This document shows, in pieces, positions 43,012-54,008 of a stretch of 64,000 nucleotides of DNA. The stretch covers positions 558,001-622,000 of the forward strand of contig NC_015964.1 of NCBI RefSeq assembly GCF_000210895.1, given 5' to 3'. Positions within the stretch are counted from its first letter, which is position 1. Every line of letters begins with the position of its first letter. The DNA comes from Haemophilus parainfluenzae T3T1 (GTDB lineage: Bacteria > Pseudomonadota > Gammaproteobacteria > Enterobacterales > Pasteurellaceae). The notes under the pieces are model-generated. The model did no database searches and had not been told where the DNA came from. It saw only the letters and a program-made list of their open reading frames with translations. The position numbers and the translations under genes were made by a program.

Positions 43012-43610
43012 TAGGCTCTAATAATCTCTCGCGTTCTAACATCAAACACATCCATCCCTGCATTTAATCCCGCTTTTACGCCGAGATCGGCATCTTCAAA
43101 GACGATACAACGTGATGGTTCGGCTTTTGCCAGTTCTGCGCAGCGTAAAAAGGTTTCTGGATGCGGTTTATGTTCTTTCACATCATCTGCGCTGACAATG
43201 GCGTTAAAGTAATGTTTGATATCTAATTTTTGCATCAACATATCAATCATTTGGCGGTTTGAACCTGAGCCAAGTGCAATTGGCTTTTGTTGATAGTAAT
43301 GACGCACCACATCAAAGGTCGGGAGTAATTTTGATTCTGTTGGAATCAATTCATAAGAAAGTTTGCGTTTTGCTTGTATCACTTCATTTAAACGTTCTTG
43401 TGGCATACCGGCATCTTGCATAATGGCTGAGGCAATAGTGCTCACGGTTGCGCCACCTAAATCATACATAATTTGGCTGTTAAAACGATAACCAAATTGT
43501 TCCCCTACCATGTTCCATGCGCGTGCATGCACTGGCATGGTGTCGATTAAGGTGCCATCCATATCAAAAATTAGGCCATCATATTTTTCAAAAAGTCTGT
43601 TATCTATCAT
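43011..43610 (-). CDS. yqaB: HAD-family sugar phosphatase YqaB
   Basis: A 199-residue HAD hydrolase with motif I DMDGTLIDTMP, motif II GSGSNRQ, motif III Lys in EHKPHPE and motif IV FEDADLGVKAG, plus an alpha-helical cap. E. coli YqaB dephosphorylates fructose-1-phosphate and 6-phosphogluconate. Substrate here is assumed by similarity. Operon with yqaA, conserved with E. coli. Confidence 0.9.
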   Translation of the reverse strand: MIDNRLFEKYDGLIFDMDGTLIDTMPVHARAWNMVGEQFGYRFNSQIMYDLGGATVSTIASAIMQDAGMPQERLNEVIQAKRKLSYELIPTESKLLPTFDVVRHYYQQKPIALGSGSNRQMIDMLMQKLDIKHYFNAIVSADDVKEHKPHPETFLRCAELAKAEPSRCIVFEDADLGVKAGLNAGMDVFDVRTREIIRA

Positions 43611-43721
43611 TTATTGCTTTCCTAGTTCGTAAATTTTTTCACTTTGTTTCAATTTTGTGATCTGTGCACTGGTAATTTTGTGAAATAGCGGTAAAGTTAT
43701 CCTATCTCAAAAAGGAATGTT

Positions 43722-44087
43722 ATGTCATTACTCAAACAATTAACCCGTTGGAAAATTCGCGGTCAGATTGATCAGGACGTTATTGATATTATTCTGACCT
43801 TGCAAAGTCGCCTAGAGCATCATTGGCGCATTGATGTGTCTATTCCGACTGTCATCACACTCTTATTGCATATTGCCAACAGCCTTGCCCGTTTAAAACG
43901 AGGGGGTTGCGTTTCCCCGCTTCATCAAGCCTTTTATGATGAAATGCAAAGTGCGGTCATTTTTCCTGATGTTTTGGAAATTCACCACGATTTGCTTTCT
44001 TTTATTCCGCAAGAAATTCCCGAAGCAGAGCAGAGTTATTATCTCGCCAATATTTATAGCTTGCTGTTGGAGCAAGATAAAAAATAA
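43722..44087 (+). CDS. Stand-alone PRD-domain protein
   Basis: A 121-residue protein that appears to be one PTS-regulation (PRD) domain without a DNA-binding or RNA-binding part: helix with the conserved His in LLLHIANSLARLKRG (about residue 50) and a second part with EIHHDLLSF. PRDs are phosphorylated by HPr or EIIB and control antiterminators or activators; a lone domain might act as a phosphate-sensing partner. The target is unknown. Contains an uptake core. Confidence 0.75.
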   Translation: MSLLKQLTRWKIRGQIDQDVIDIILTLQSRLEHHWRIDVSIPTVITLLLHIANSLARLKRGGCVSPLHQAFYDEMQSAVIFPDVLEIHHDLLSFIPQEIPEAEQSYYLANIYSLLLEQDKK

Positions 44088-44106
44088 GGGCATGAAAGCC
44101 CCTATT
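44083..44106. terminator. Possible terminator between the PRD gene and ppx
   Basis: AATA-A-GGGC pairs with GCCC-C-TATT around ATGAAA, one internal mismatch, overlapping the PRD stop codon. Weak stem without a long T run. Confidence 0.35.
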
Positions 44107-44109
44107 CTA

Positions 44110-45654
44110 TCAGTTAAAAATCAAACTGAGTTCTAAATCTTTGAGTAAATTGCTTTCTAAGCGCAATTCATTCCACACTAACGGATTATTATCCAAGTAA
44201 TGTTTCTCAAAAGTCAGTTCCCAAGTCTGCAAAGAGCGGTCAATTCTGAGATTAATTTTATCGGTGCTGTCTGTCGCTTGGCGAGATTTATTTAAAATCA
44301 CCGAAATGCGTAAAAGAATAAGTAAAACAAGGACATCTTCATCCGCATAACGAGCAAAAATCGGTAAATCATTCTTTTTAAATGCGCCCGTGTGATAACG
44401 AACTAAATTCACCAATAAGCGTTGTTGCTCACGATCAAAACCCGGTAATTCCATATTCTGCAGAATATAAGCGGAATGTTTTTGCACATTGCGATGATTG
44501 ATCACAATGCCCACTTCCAATAAACGTGCTGCCCAAATTAACAGATTTTTCATTTCATCAGCAAGATGCGGTTTTTGCCAATGGGTGTATTGGTCAATTA
44601 AGGTTTTCGCACTATTGGCTACGCGATCGGCTTGCGCCAAATCTAAGTTAAATTGTTCGGCAAGCCCTAATGCGGTACGAGTACGGATGTCTGAAACTTG
44701 GAAGTTTTTTTCTAAGCTGTAAATCACCCCTTCACGCAAAGCGCCGTCAGAATAGCGCATATTTTCTAAGCCAAAAACGTCAAAAACAGCACTTAAAATG
44801 GCTAAGCCTGGCACAAAGACATCCACGCGATCAGGGTTTAATCCTGCGATATTCAGCTCTTCAAAATGGGAAGCTTGCAAGGTTCGTTCAATTAAATTTT
44901 GTAAGCGTTCAGCAGTGATGATGCCGTTCGGGTCAAGGGTTGCGGTAATCACTTGATAGACGGTTTTGATCGTGCCCGATGAACCGAGTACTGATTGCCA
45001 ACCGAGCTTGCGATATTCCCAGCTTAAATCTTCAATTTTATTGACCGCACTTTGGCGAGCTTGCTCGAAGTTTTCTTTTGAAATTTCGCCATTCGGGAAG
45101 AATTTTTTGGCAAAGCTCACACAACCCATATGACGACTTTCTGCCACTAAGGGCGTGAAATCATCACCAATGATCATTTCGGTTGAACCACCACCAATAT
45201 CGATGACCAGTTTACGTCCGCTTTCGGGTTGAGTGTGGCAAACGCCTGCATAAATAGTTTTGGCTTCCGTTTGACCGCTAATGATATTAATGGGATAAGG
45301 AAAAACGGCAGCAGCCTGACGTAAAAATTCGTCATTATTGACCGCTCTTCGTAGGGTATAGGTGCCGACGACATTCACATCTTTCGGCTCAAAGCCTTGT
45401 AGGCGCTCAGCAAAAAGTGCAAGGCAATTTACACCTCGCTCAATGGCTTCTTGGCTTAATACATTGTGCTCGTCTAAGCCGTCGGCGAGCCTTACTTTTT
45501 GTTTTAAACGAGACAGCACCTGGATTGAGCCATTGATAATCCGCGCCACTATCATGTGGAAGCTGTTTGAGCCTAAATCAATGGCGGCAATCTCCCGGGC
45601 CTCACCTCGGTGATAAGGTTCTGCGAGTTGAGCCAGTTGCTTGTCGTTATGCAT
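44110..45654 (-). CDS. ppx: Exopolyphosphatase (Ppx/GppA family)
   Basis: A 514-residue enzyme with the two-lobed actin-like core (IAAIDLGSNSFHMIVAR near residue 23, and DIGGGSTEMIIGDD near 148) followed by an HD-like helical domain of about 200 residues. It removes terminal phosphates from polyphosphate or hydrolyses pppGpp; the long C-terminus favours the Ppx type. The gap to the tamB stop is only eight bases, so it could be the tail of the tam operon. Confidence 0.9.
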   Translation of the reverse strand: MHNDKQLAQLAEPYHRGEAREIAAIDLGSNSFHMIVARIINGSIQVLSRLKQKVRLADGLDEHNVLSQEAIERGVNCLALFAERLQGFEPKDVNVVGTYTLRRAVNNDEFLRQAAAVFPYPINIISGQTEAKTIYAGVCHTQPESGRKLVIDIGGGSTEMIIGDDFTPLVAESRHMGCVSFAKKFFPNGEISKENFEQARQSAVNKIEDLSWEYRKLGWQSVLGSSGTIKTVYQVITATLDPNGIITAERLQNLIERTLQASHFEELNIAGLNPDRVDVFVPGLAILSAVFDVFGLENMRYSDGALREGVIYSLEKNFQVSDIRTRTALGLAEQFNLDLAQADRVANSAKTLIDQYTHWQKPHLADEMKNLLIWAARLLEVGIVINHRNVQKHSAYILQNMELPGFDREQQRLLVNLVRYHTGAFKKNDLPIFARYADEDVLVLLILLRISVILNKSRQATDSTDKINLRIDRSLQTWELTFEKHYLDNNPLVWNELRLESNLLKDLELSLIFN

Positions 45655-45662
45655 GTCCTTTC

Positions 45663-48600
45663 CTAAAATTCAAATTTATACAATAAATCAAAAACTTGGT
45701 TTGTGCTGGTTACTGATTGGAAATAAAGTTGTGGCATTAAGCGGTAACGCAAGGTCACTTCGGCTAAGCCATCAAACAATCCTACACCATATTTCACTTG
45801 TAAGCGTTTACCAATATTACCACTAACTTGTACTTTGGAGCTATCCCCAACACCGGCAGTGCCTAAGTTTAAGTCTTGAATACCAAAGGCTTCCCCAATA
45901 CCGCCGACTACTTTACCACTTTTCGCTAAACCTAAGCCAAGTAATGCCGCACCCACAGAACCACTGGAACCTGCTTCACCGCTGTTTTCTAATGAGCGAC
46001 CGGTTAATAAATAAGAAAGTGCCTGGTCTTGAGATTTGGCTGGGTCAGAGAAAATGGTGACTTGTGGACTAGATGCCATACCAATCACTTTTACCCCCGC
46101 GGTTACTTTACTGTCTTCCATCGCTTCTGGGTTACGAATTGCTTCAATATTTAACATCGGTTGTGAAGGTAAACCGGAGAAACTGATTTGGCCTTTACGA
46201 ATTAATAAGTCCTGTCCAAAAGAGGCATAACGACCATTTTTCAGGTTAATTTGACCAAATAAACCTAATTTGCCTTTATCCTGTTTCACAGAAAGTAAAC
46301 CATCCAAATTCGTTTTTAAACCATAGGCATTTAAATGCACATCATCGCCGATTTTAATTTTTAAATCAGATTGAATTTGCATGCCCGATTTAGTTTCGGC
46401 TGCAAATTGGCGATTGATGAGCTCTTCTTCACTTTTTCTTGGACCATTTAAAATCACTTCATCTTCACTCACCGGTTCAGCATTGTCTGGTAAGCTTTCA
46501 ATAGCAATTCTTGCCCACGGAATATCCACATTACCACTCAAATCTAAGAGTTTTGGTGAGGCTTTGACAACCACATTCGGGCTGACTTTTAATTTCGCCA
46601 TAGACGGAATATCGACTTTGAAATTATCCGCTTGCGCTCTAACTTCTGCCGTCCAGTTATCTATGTTAGCCCAGTTGGCTTGTCCATTAATATTTAGCTT
46701 ACTATCTGGTGTTTGAACATGGCCATTTAAGGTTGAAGAGGTGCCATTAAAGCGGATTGCCACTTGACCATCAGTTACGTCAAAAGGCAGACTTTTTAGT
46801 TTCGTTTTTACATTGCGGATATCAAAATTACCATTTAATAATGGCTTTTCTAAATTACCGCCGAAACTTAAGCGTGAGACCACTTCACCATCTATGCTTT
46901 CACCGCTGGAGAAAAGTTGATTGGCTAAGGATAAGCGTAAACCTTCAATGGCAAAGGTGCCGCCTAATTGACGACCTTTACTTAAATCATTAATTTTTAA
47001 GTCTGTGCCGATTCGACCTTGATTTTGAACGTTAATGTCTGATTTCAGGGTTAAATTGTTATTTTGAATATCGGCATTCACACTTAATTTAGGAATATCT
47101 AGCTTAAAGGTTCGGTAGTCTAATTTTTGTGCCACACCAATGTTATTTCCTTCCACTGCCACATTCAGTTGTAACGGTTTATCTGTGAACCATGCCACTT
47201 TACCTCGGCTTTGTAACTGGCCTTTGAGCGTGTCTTGCCCCATCAATTTATTCACTAAATCTAAATTAATGCGTTTAAGCTCAAAAGGGACTTCGCCGTT
47301 TTTTCCTGCCATAAATTGTTGAGGAAAACAGAGATCTAAGTCTTGGTTAACCCAGCAATGAGAACCGATGGTGGCTTGGATTTTTTTATTGTCATAAGTC
47401 ACCGGAATAGTTTGATTCACTTTAAAATCACCGATAGGTGAGTTTAGGTTCACTTGGCTTAAATTACCTTTCCATTGCTGAGAAGTGCGGTCAAAATTCC
47501 CCACGATTTGTAAATCAGCTGCAACAGGTTCACCTTTTGATTTTAAGGTGAGCGTATGATGTTTTTCATCACCCGATGCATTCAAATCAATATTATGCAA
47601 TTTGATGCTGTCGCCATAGCGGAAGTTTTCCGCTTTGACAGTGAGTTCACCTTTCACTTGCGGTTCACTCACAACATTACCTTTAATTAAGGCTTTGGAT
47701 AAGTCTAACCCTTCGAAGTGTAAGCCTTGTACGGTTAAATCGGTATTAATGGTTGGCGCAGTAAGTTTGCCTAAAATCTGTGCTTTGCCTACCACGGAGC
47801 CCGCTAAATCTTGCCACAGACCACGTAAGCTTGGTGCGTTGATATCTAAATCTAGGTTTGATTTATCACCTAATATCCCTTTTGCCGCAATGCGGTTATC
47901 GCCATAGTTCAGCAATAAATTTGGAATGTTTAATAAGGTTTCATTACTTAAAAAGACACTACCTTTTAAGCTTAATGGGCGAGAAGAGAGACTACCTGTT
48001 AAATCCACAGCTGGCACATCTACTTTCCAATGATTAGAATCAGCGGAACCTTTTGAGCTCACTTTGCCCGATAATACGGCTGGCATGGCTGGCACATAAG
48101 GGCGAATGTTCATTTTGTTTAAATCAGCGGTTACATCCCATTGCGCGCCATCTTTCCAGTTTGAGGAACCCGTTAAACGTGCCGTACCATCGAGGGCAGC
48201 AAGTTTTAATTCGTTGATGGTAACTTCATAGAGTTTACCGTCTGCATTTAAATCGACGTGAGTATGAGGGATATGATCCATCCCCTCCACGCCACCAACA
48301 ACTTCTGCGTGATAATTCAATAAATCGCCTGTGAGTTTGATATCAACATCGTTAATTTTGAGCGGTGCTAGGCTGTCTGCAAAAGCATATTGACCTTTTT
48401 TTGCTTTTAACTGCAGATTTAATGGCATTTTATCTTCGGCCAGTTTCACATCACCCGTTAAGGTGGCATCAAGCACCCCCTGTGTGGTTAACGAAAGTTC
48501 GGTCGTTTTTTTCAAGGAGCCCGATAAATTGAGATCAACTTTGCTGGCAGGCAGAATGGTTTTGTCTTTTGATTTAAATGCTTGGAGATCAGATTTTAAT

Positions 48601-49562
48601 GTGAGATCAACTGGAAAATCGTCATTGAGCTGGAGTTGCCCTTGGCTAGAAAGTGTACCAAGAGAGCTGTCAATGTCGAGTTTTTGTAATTTCACTAAAT
48701 GATCGGTGGCATCTGCTTGCAATTCCACTTTAGGCACAGTGATTTTTTGGATTTCTTCGCCTTTTTCATTGAGCGATTGATATTGCCAGTTTGTACCCAA
48801 AAAACTTGGAATGTGCATATCAAAAGGCAAGTTCACCGCATTTAAATTACCTAAAAAAGCCGGTGTGAGTGTTTGCTCAATTTGCGCCCAGTCAACGGGT
48901 TTAGCCGGTTCTTTTTGCTCGGGCTGAGGGGGATTCGGTTGAGTTTGGGAGACCGTTGAGAAAAGCACATCTGAAAGCGTGGTGGGCTCAAGAGTAAGGC
49001 CTGATTCATTGTTTAAACTGACCGCACTTTGAAATGACGAAAAGGTAATATTGCTTTGATCGAGTTTCATATCAAAGTCAGTAATCGCCACATTTTTCAC
49101 TTGTACAGAAACCGGTAAATGGATTTTTTCCATTGGACCACTTTCCGTTTGTTTCTCTTCAGAAGGTGGCATGACACTGGTATCAATGGCAATTTTCGGC
49201 TGCGTTAAGCTAAGATCATCAACAATAATATCTCCCGACAGTAAACGAGCTAAATTCAGTTGTAAGCGCGTTTTAGGAAGAGCCACATCTACGCCGGTTG
49301 TTTTAAAACGTAAATTTTCTAAGACTAAACCATTTTGTAAGCCACCGCTGACTTGCTCAATAGATAAGCTATCGAGCATTTTATCGGCGAGTTGAATAAG
49401 TGCACGTTGTCCACTATCAAAAGAAAGTGCTGTGACTAAGCCTAAAACAGGAACAAAAATGACCGCACTTCCGACACATAAAATTTTACGGCAGGTCTTT
49501 TTCTTTTTAACGGGTTGTGTGGTTTGGTTATCTGGTTGTTTTTCTTGTTCAGACATAGTCAT
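45663..49562 (-). CDS. tamB: Translocation and assembly module subunit TamB
   Basis: A 1299-residue envelope protein: a single N-terminal membrane anchor (about 28-48, VGSAVIFVPVLGLVTALSF), a long beta-helical groove of repeating amphipathic strands, and the C-terminal DUF490 domain ending LRYRLMPQLYFQS and DLLYKFEF. With TamA it helps insert some outer-membrane proteins and takes part in phospholipid transport between membranes. Start options are 49562 and 49556. It follows tamA after three bases. Confidence 0.94.
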   Translation of the reverse strand: MTMSEQEKQPDNQTTQPVKKKKTCRKILCVGSAVIFVPVLGLVTALSFDSGQRALIQLADKMLDSLSIEQVSGGLQNGLVLENLRFKTTGVDVALPKTRLQLNLARLLSGDIIVDDLSLTQPKIAIDTSVMPPSEEKQTESGPMEKIHLPVSVQVKNVAITDFDMKLDQSNITFSSFQSAVSLNNESGLTLEPTTLSDVLFSTVSQTQPNPPQPEQKEPAKPVDWAQIEQTLTPAFLGNLNAVNLPFDMHIPSFLGTNWQYQSLNEKGEEIQKITVPKVELQADATDHLVKLQKLDIDSSLGTLSSQGQLQLNDDFPVDLTLKSDLQAFKSKDKTILPASKVDLNLSGSLKKTTELSLTTQGVLDATLTGDVKLAEDKMPLNLQLKAKKGQYAFADSLAPLKINDVDIKLTGDLLNYHAEVVGGVEGMDHIPHTHVDLNADGKLYEVTINELKLAALDGTARLTGSSNWKDGAQWDVTADLNKMNIRPYVPAMPAVLSGKVSSKGSADSNHWKVDVPAVDLTGSLSSRPLSLKGSVFLSNETLLNIPNLLLNYGDNRIAAKGILGDKSNLDLDINAPSLRGLWQDLAGSVVGKAQILGKLTAPTINTDLTVQGLHFEGLDLSKALIKGNVVSEPQVKGELTVKAENFRYGDSIKLHNIDLNASGDEKHHTLTLKSKGEPVAADLQIVGNFDRTSQQWKGNLSQVNLNSPIGDFKVNQTIPVTYDNKKIQATIGSHCWVNQDLDLCFPQQFMAGKNGEVPFELKRINLDLVNKLMGQDTLKGQLQSRGKVAWFTDKPLQLNVAVEGNNIGVAQKLDYRTFKLDIPKLSVNADIQNNNLTLKSDINVQNQGRIGTDLKINDLSKGRQLGGTFAIEGLRLSLANQLFSSGESIDGEVVSRLSFGGNLEKPLLNGNFDIRNVKTKLKSLPFDVTDGQVAIRFNGTSSTLNGHVQTPDSKLNINGQANWANIDNWTAEVRAQADNFKVDIPSMAKLKVSPNVVVKASPKLLDLSGNVDIPWARIAIESLPDNAEPVSEDEVILNGPRKSEEELINRQFAAETKSGMQIQSDLKIKIGDDVHLNAYGLKTNLDGLLSVKQDKGKLGLFGQINLKNGRYASFGQDLLIRKGQISFSGLPSQPMLNIEAIRNPEAMEDSKVTAGVKVIGMASSPQVTIFSDPAKSQDQALSYLLTGRSLENSGEAGSSGSVGAALLGLGLAKSGKVVGGIGEAFGIQDLNLGTAGVGDSSKVQVSGNIGKRLQVKYGVGLFDGLAEVTLRYRLMPQLYFQSVTSTNQVFDLLYKFEF

Positions 49563-49565
49563 ACC

Positions 49566-51302
49566 CTAAATTTCAGCCCCTAAGCCAATGTAAAATTGAA
49601 TGTTTTTGCTGTTATCTTTATCTCGAATTGGCGTCGCAATATCAAATTTGATAGCGCCAACTGGCGATGCCCAACGTACACCAAAACCTGCGCCGTAGCG
49701 TAACTCATTTGCTTTGTAAGCATCTGCGGCTAAGCCTGTATCCGCAAACACCGCTCCCCACCAATTTGGATAAACTTGATATTGATATTCAAGGCTACCT
49801 GTTACTAAGCGAGAGCCACCGACTAATTTCCCCTCTTTATTTTTTGGTGAAATTTTCTTATAGCCATAACCTCGCACGCTGCGATCGCCCCCCGCAAAGA
49901 AACGTAGTGCAGGTGGAATTTTTCGAATATCAGGCGTATTTAAATAACCAATTTCTGCACGGGTAATAAAACGGTGATTGTCTGCATAAGTACGAATCCA
50001 GGCGGTAGAAGCTTGAACTTTAAAGAAATTGGCTTCTGACATCCAAAGCTTATTCCCTAAGTCGACGGTGATTTTTTGGGTATCTCCCCATATTGGGAAT
50101 TGGCCACCTTTTAAACGGGTACGGTTAAAGCCCCCAGTTGGATAAACCAGGAAGGTTTTATCGGTGAAATCAGCTTGTGTGTAGCTGTCATAACGGACAC
50201 GAAGACCTGCAAAATATTGCCAACCCTCGCTATTATTCCAATAACGTAATGCAGCAAAAGTGAGGGCTTTGGTATCCGTATCATTTTTATTTTCTTTTTC
50301 ATAACCGGTTGAAAATTCATAATAATAATTTAATGGATTTTTCAACAATGGTATTTTATAAGTGGCTTCAAAGTTTTGCTTTGGTGCTGATACGTAAAGA
50401 TTTGTACGGAAACTATGGCCTCGGCTATTAATCCAAGGTTTTGTCCAGCCAATTTGGACATGGGGGCCCGTATCGGTTGCAAAACCGACCCCGAGTTCCA
50501 TTGAGTTTTTCTTACGTGGATAAAGTAACAGTTCGATATCCACTAATTTTTCTTCTTCGCGAACGTGAGGTTGTAAAAGTACGGAGCTAAACCAGTTGGT
50601 GGAAGAAAAATTATTGGTTAATTCAGATAAATCGCGGACTAAATAAGGATCGCCTGATTTAATGTTGAGCATATTTTGCAAATAGTCTTCGCGAATTTGG
50701 GAATGGTTGAATGTGATGTTCCCGTAATGATAACGCACACCACTATCAAACAGCATACGCCACCATGCCTCATGGGTTTCAGGGCTGATTTCTAAGCGAG
50801 AAATTTGGAATTTTCCGTCAAGATAACCGCGAGCAAGAGCAAGGTTTGAAATACTGCTTTTATAATCATCGTATTTTTGATGCTCAACTAACTCACCTTG
50901 TTTTGGCAAGTTTTTACGGAGTGCCGTGAAGTTTTCGTCTTCTGCCGCTTCGCCTGTAATTTCAACGTCTGTTCCTGCAATTTTACTCGGTTCACCAGGT
51001 TTTACATTAGCAATGAGTAAGTCTCGCTGACCTTTGCGTTTTTTCAATTCAAAGGTCACGGAAGAACCATAATAACCAAAGACTCGAAGGCCTTTATCGA
51101 CAGCATCTGAAACTAATTGTTTATACCGATCTGAGCCATCCATCTCGCCTTTATCAATGAGATTGACATTCATGTCAGTATTGCGAATGGCGCGTTCACC
51201 CTTGATCCCGCGGATCTCAATATCTACGGTTTGTTCTGCAAAGGCTGAAAAACTTATCCATCCAAGCAAAAGTGCGGTTATTTTTAACGAAATTTTTTTC
51301 AT
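49566..51302 (-). CDS. tamA: Translocation and assembly module subunit TamA
   Basis: A 578-residue Omp85-family outer-membrane protein: signal peptide with cleavage near SAFA-EQTV (residue 22), three POTRA domains to about residue 265, and a 16-strand barrel. The conserved lid-lock motif RSVRGYGYK lies near residue 470. TamA partners TamB, whose start follows directly. The 188-bp gap to dtd upstream presumably contains the promoter. Confidence 0.94.
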   Translation of the reverse strand: MKKISLKITALLLGWISFSAFAEQTVDIEIRGIKGERAIRNTDMNVNLIDKGEMDGSDRYKQLVSDAVDKGLRVFGYYGSSVTFELKKRKGQRDLLIANVKPGEPSKIAGTDVEITGEAAEDENFTALRKNLPKQGELVEHQKYDDYKSSISNLALARGYLDGKFQISRLEISPETHEAWWRMLFDSGVRYHYGNITFNHSQIREDYLQNMLNIKSGDPYLVRDLSELTNNFSSTNWFSSVLLQPHVREEEKLVDIELLLYPRKKNSMELGVGFATDTGPHVQIGWTKPWINSRGHSFRTNLYVSAPKQNFEATYKIPLLKNPLNYYYEFSTGYEKENKNDTDTKALTFAALRYWNNSEGWQYFAGLRVRYDSYTQADFTDKTFLVYPTGGFNRTRLKGGQFPIWGDTQKITVDLGNKLWMSEANFFKVQASTAWIRTYADNHRFITRAEIGYLNTPDIRKIPPALRFFAGGDRSVRGYGYKKISPKNKEGKLVGGSRLVTGSLEYQYQVYPNWWGAVFADTGLAADAYKANELRYGAGFGVRWASPVGAIKFDIATPIRDKDNSKNIQFYIGLGAEI

Positions 51303-51490
51303 TTTATTACAAGCTAAACTTTAAGAAGATCCACATCAAACCGCCTTAGTTTACCCATAAAATAAGGGGATTAGCAACGCAATTATGAATGGGATTTGAA
51401 ATTGTTATATGCGTGTGAGCGTTAATACGACAATGCGATCAAAGAAAGAGTTTCCTTTGCTTTGAAAAAAATAGTGATTGTTCTCTTTAT

Positions 51491-51925
51491 TCAGACATTT
51501 AACCAAAATGTAACCGGGCCATCATTGGTCAGCGTTACTTGCATATCTGCTGCAAATTGTCCGTTGGCAACAGTGACTTTTTCTGCACATTTTTGCGAAA
51601 AATACTCATACAATTCGTTAGCCAACACAGGTGCCGCACCTTTAGAGAAACTTGGTCGTAAGCCTTTTTGCGTGTCAGCGGCTAGGGTGAATTGGGATAC
51701 CACAAGCACTTCACCACCGATTTGTTGCACATTTAAATTCATTTTGTCATTTTCATCGCTGAAAATACGGTAATTTAAGACTTTCTCAGCGAGTTTATCC
51801 GCTTTGGCTTGGTCGTCTTCTTTTTCTACACCTAATAAAACCAATAATCCCTTGCCGATTTGTCCCACAATTTGGCCTTCAACTTCTACTTTTGCTTGTG
51901 TCACACGCTGAATTAACGCAATCAT
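51491..51925 (-). CDS. dtd: D-aminoacyl-tRNA deacylase
   Basis: A 144-residue homodimeric editing enzyme that removes D-amino acids, and glycine, from mischarged tRNAs. The N-terminus [15 protein letters not shown] and the active-site motifs [13 protein letters not shown] (SQxT) and NDGPVTF (NxPVT type) are clear. The ATG at 51925 overlaps the yihY stop by four bases, so translation is coupled. Confidence 0.95.
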   Translation of the reverse strand: MIALIQRVTQAKVEVEGQIVGQIGKGLLVLLGVEKEDDQAKADKLAEKVLNYRIFSDENDKMNLNVQQIGGEVLVVSQFTLAADTQKGLRPSFSKGAAPVLANELYEYFSQKCAEKVTVANGQFAADMQVTLTNDGPVTFWLNV

Positions 51926-52746
51926 TTTACTTCCTCTAAATTTGTTTGATTCGTTGACCGCACTTCTGCAAGCACTGCGGCTAATTGCGCACCCAATAAC
52001 ACTACTGTCCAGCTGATTTGAATCCACAATAACATGATTGGCAGCGTCGCCATGGCACCATAAATTAATTGATAAGACGGGAAGGTGGCGATGTACCAAG
52101 TAAAGGCTTGTTTTCCTAAGGTAAAGAAAATTGCCGCAATTAATGCGCCTGCTGCAGAGTGTTTGATGCTCACTTTCTTATTTGGCACGACCATATAAAT
52201 GAGCGTGAAGATAAACCAAGTAGAAAGAAATGGCACAAAACTGAGGAGTTTTAAGCCAAAAGAGAGCGTTTCCGATTGCTCGAACATGGCTTTAACATAG
52301 GAACTTGCCGCAATGCTAGTACCGATTAAAAGCGGACCGAGCGTTAAAATGAGCCAATAAATAGCAAATGACGTAAAAATTGGGCGATTACTGGTGTCTT
52401 TCCAAATGCCATTGAGTGTACGGTCAATGGAGTTAATCAGCATTAATGCCACTAAAATCAAACTCACAATCCCCACGGCGCTCATTTTCTTTGAATTATA
52501 GACGAATTCATCAATATATTGTCCCACAACATCACTCGCGGAAGGAGCGAAATTGGTGAAGATGAATTCTTTCAATGCACCAGTGACTTCGTTAAAAACG
52601 GGAAAAGCAGAGAAAATTGAAAACACCACCATAATTAATGGCACAATCGCGAGCATGGTGCTGTAGGTGAGTGAACCGGCAGCTTGCGTTAATTTGTTTT
52701 CTTGAGAACGCTGCCAGAATAATGCGAGAAAAGACGTTAAGGTCAT
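51922..52746 (-). CDS. yihY: YihY/BrkB-family inner-membrane protein
   Basis: A 274-residue protein with about six membrane helices. The family motif [18 protein letters not shown] is near the N-terminus. Once annotated as ribonuclease BN, the family is now regarded as membrane proteins of unknown function. The ATG at 52746 follows GGAGG; the TTG upstream is not needed. It overlaps the ychJ stop by one base. In E. coli yihY and dtd also adjoin. Confidence 0.9.
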   Translation of the reverse strand: MTLTSFLALFWQRSQENKLTQAAGSLTYSTMLAIVPLIMVVFSIFSAFPVFNEVTGALKEFIFTNFAPSASDVVGQYIDEFVYNSKKMSAVGIVSLILVALMLINSIDRTLNGIWKDTSNRPIFTSFAIYWLILTLGPLLIGTSIAASSYVKAMFEQSETLSFGLKLLSFVPFLSTWFIFTLIYMVVPNKKVSIKHSAAGALIAAIFFTLGKQAFTWYIATFPSYQLIYGAMATLPIMLLWIQISWTVVLLGAQLAAVLAEVRSTNQTNLEEVK

Positions 52747-53219
52747 TAGAGCAAGCCTCCGCAACAATGTTTAAATTTCTTCCCTGAACCACAAACACAA
52801 GGTTGTTTATTACTTGGGAGTGGCACAGTGGGATCAACAAAATACCAACGACCATCGATTTTTGCAAAAAGTGAATATTCGTGATGCACTTGCGGCTGTT
52901 CGCTGCCTTGAAAATGTGCTTTAAATTCAACCGCACTTTGTGTTTTGGTTAAGGTTTCTGCTTTGACAATGTCTAAACCAAGCCATTGCGTTTCATCAGC
53001 CCAATCTTGCAGGGCTTTTTCATCTAATAAGGTTTGTTGGCTTGGTACCGTGGTTTGCACAATATAGGGAATATTTTTGAGCACAAACGCTGAATAGCGG
53101 GAACGCATAAGTTGTTCCGCTGTTTCTGGAAACATATTGCCTGTATGAAAGCGTCTGCAACAATCTTCGTAAGAAAGCGAAGATTGGCATGGGCAAAGTG
53201 CGGTCGTTTTAGCCGACAT
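52746..53219 (-). CDS. ychJ: YchJ-family protein with two SEC-C motifs
   Basis: A 157-residue protein with a zinc-binding SEC-C motif at each end: [13 protein letters not shown] (residue 9 on) and [13 protein letters not shown] (residue 141 on). The middle is an NTF2-like alpha/beta domain. YchJ function is not established. It overlaps the 3' end of yiiM by 11 bp and is coupled to yihY. Confidence 0.9.
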   Translation of the reverse strand: MSAKTTALCPCQSSLSYEDCCRRFHTGNMFPETAEQLMRSRYSAFVLKNIPYIVQTTVPSQQTLLDEKALQDWADETQWLGLDIVKAETLTKTQSAVEFKAHFQGSEQPQVHHEYSLFAKIDGRWYFVDPTVPLPSNKQPCVCGSGKKFKHCCGGLL

Positions 53220-53886
53220 TTTTAGCCGCCTGTTGTAAATTATGTAATTGTGAATTGATCGAACGTTTAAACGCAGGCGCTAATTCTTCAATGGCTAAGG
53301 CTTCTTCTAGTTCTACAATACTTGAAGGCGAGGAGAGTTGCGTATTTAGACGACGAATTGTCCATTCTGGATAAGGACGGTGTTGCAAGATGAGTTCATC
53401 ACCTTGATGAATTTCCCCTTCTTCAATCACACGCACATACCAACCTGTCCAACCGGACTGACGAATTACCTCTCTTGTATTCTCATTCTTGGTATTATGA
53501 GATAAACGTTCGCAAGGTTTACGTGGTTGAGACACTTCTAAAAGCGTGGTGCCAATTTTGTAACGATCGCCTATACAGACATTATCTTCATGTAAGCCGG
53601 ATACCACAAAGTTTTCACCGTAAATCGCGTTGCCGTGAAAATCAAACTTTTCACCAAGTAGCTCATTTAAAGCGTCGAAAGACACATCAGACATAAAAAA
53701 CAAGGCTTTGTCAACACCACCATGATGGGCTTTTAAACCCACATCGTTACCTTCTGCACCCAGTGTGTGCACTTTTACCATCGGTACCGGTTTTTTACGG
53801 ATGGCACTTTCATATGAGCTACCATCAGGGAATGTTAAGGTTTCTATCAATCCTGTTTTAATAATAAGAATGTTGGCGTTTGACAT
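53209..53886 (-). CDS. yiiM: MOSC-domain protein YiiM
   Basis: A 225-residue MOSC protein. The domain covers about residues 30-170 and carries the conserved cysteine in [10 protein letters not shown] plus GENFVVSGL; a YiiM C-terminal extension follows. E. coli YiiM needs molybdenum cofactor and reduces N-hydroxylated compounds such as 6-hydroxylaminopurine. First gene of the yiiM-ychJ-yihY-dtd chain; divergent from yjgR. Confidence 0.88.
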   Translation of the reverse strand: MSNANILIIKTGLIETLTFPDGSSYESAIRKKPVPMVKVHTLGAEGNDVGLKAHHGGVDKALFFMSDVSFDALNELLGEKFDFHGNAIYGENFVVSGLHEDNVCIGDRYKIGTTLLEVSQPRKPCERLSHNTKNENTREVIRQSGWTGWYVRVIEEGEIHQGDELILQHRPYPEWTIRRLNTQLSSPSSIVELEEALAIEELAPAFKRSINSQLHNLQQAAKNVG

Positions 53887-54008
53887 CTATTTTTCCTGCT
53901 TTGAGTTAGTTTTGAGAAATTATACCGTAAAATCACTTAAATTTTGACCGCACTTCGTTTTTTCCTTATTATTCGTTTAAATAAAACCAACAAAACAAAG
54001 GAATCTTT

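Noticed and set aside
45663-49562. Large adhesin as possible target of the N-glucosyltransferase
   Set aside because: The protein is TamB: N-terminal anchor, DUF490 end and tamA directly upstream, not an adhesin.
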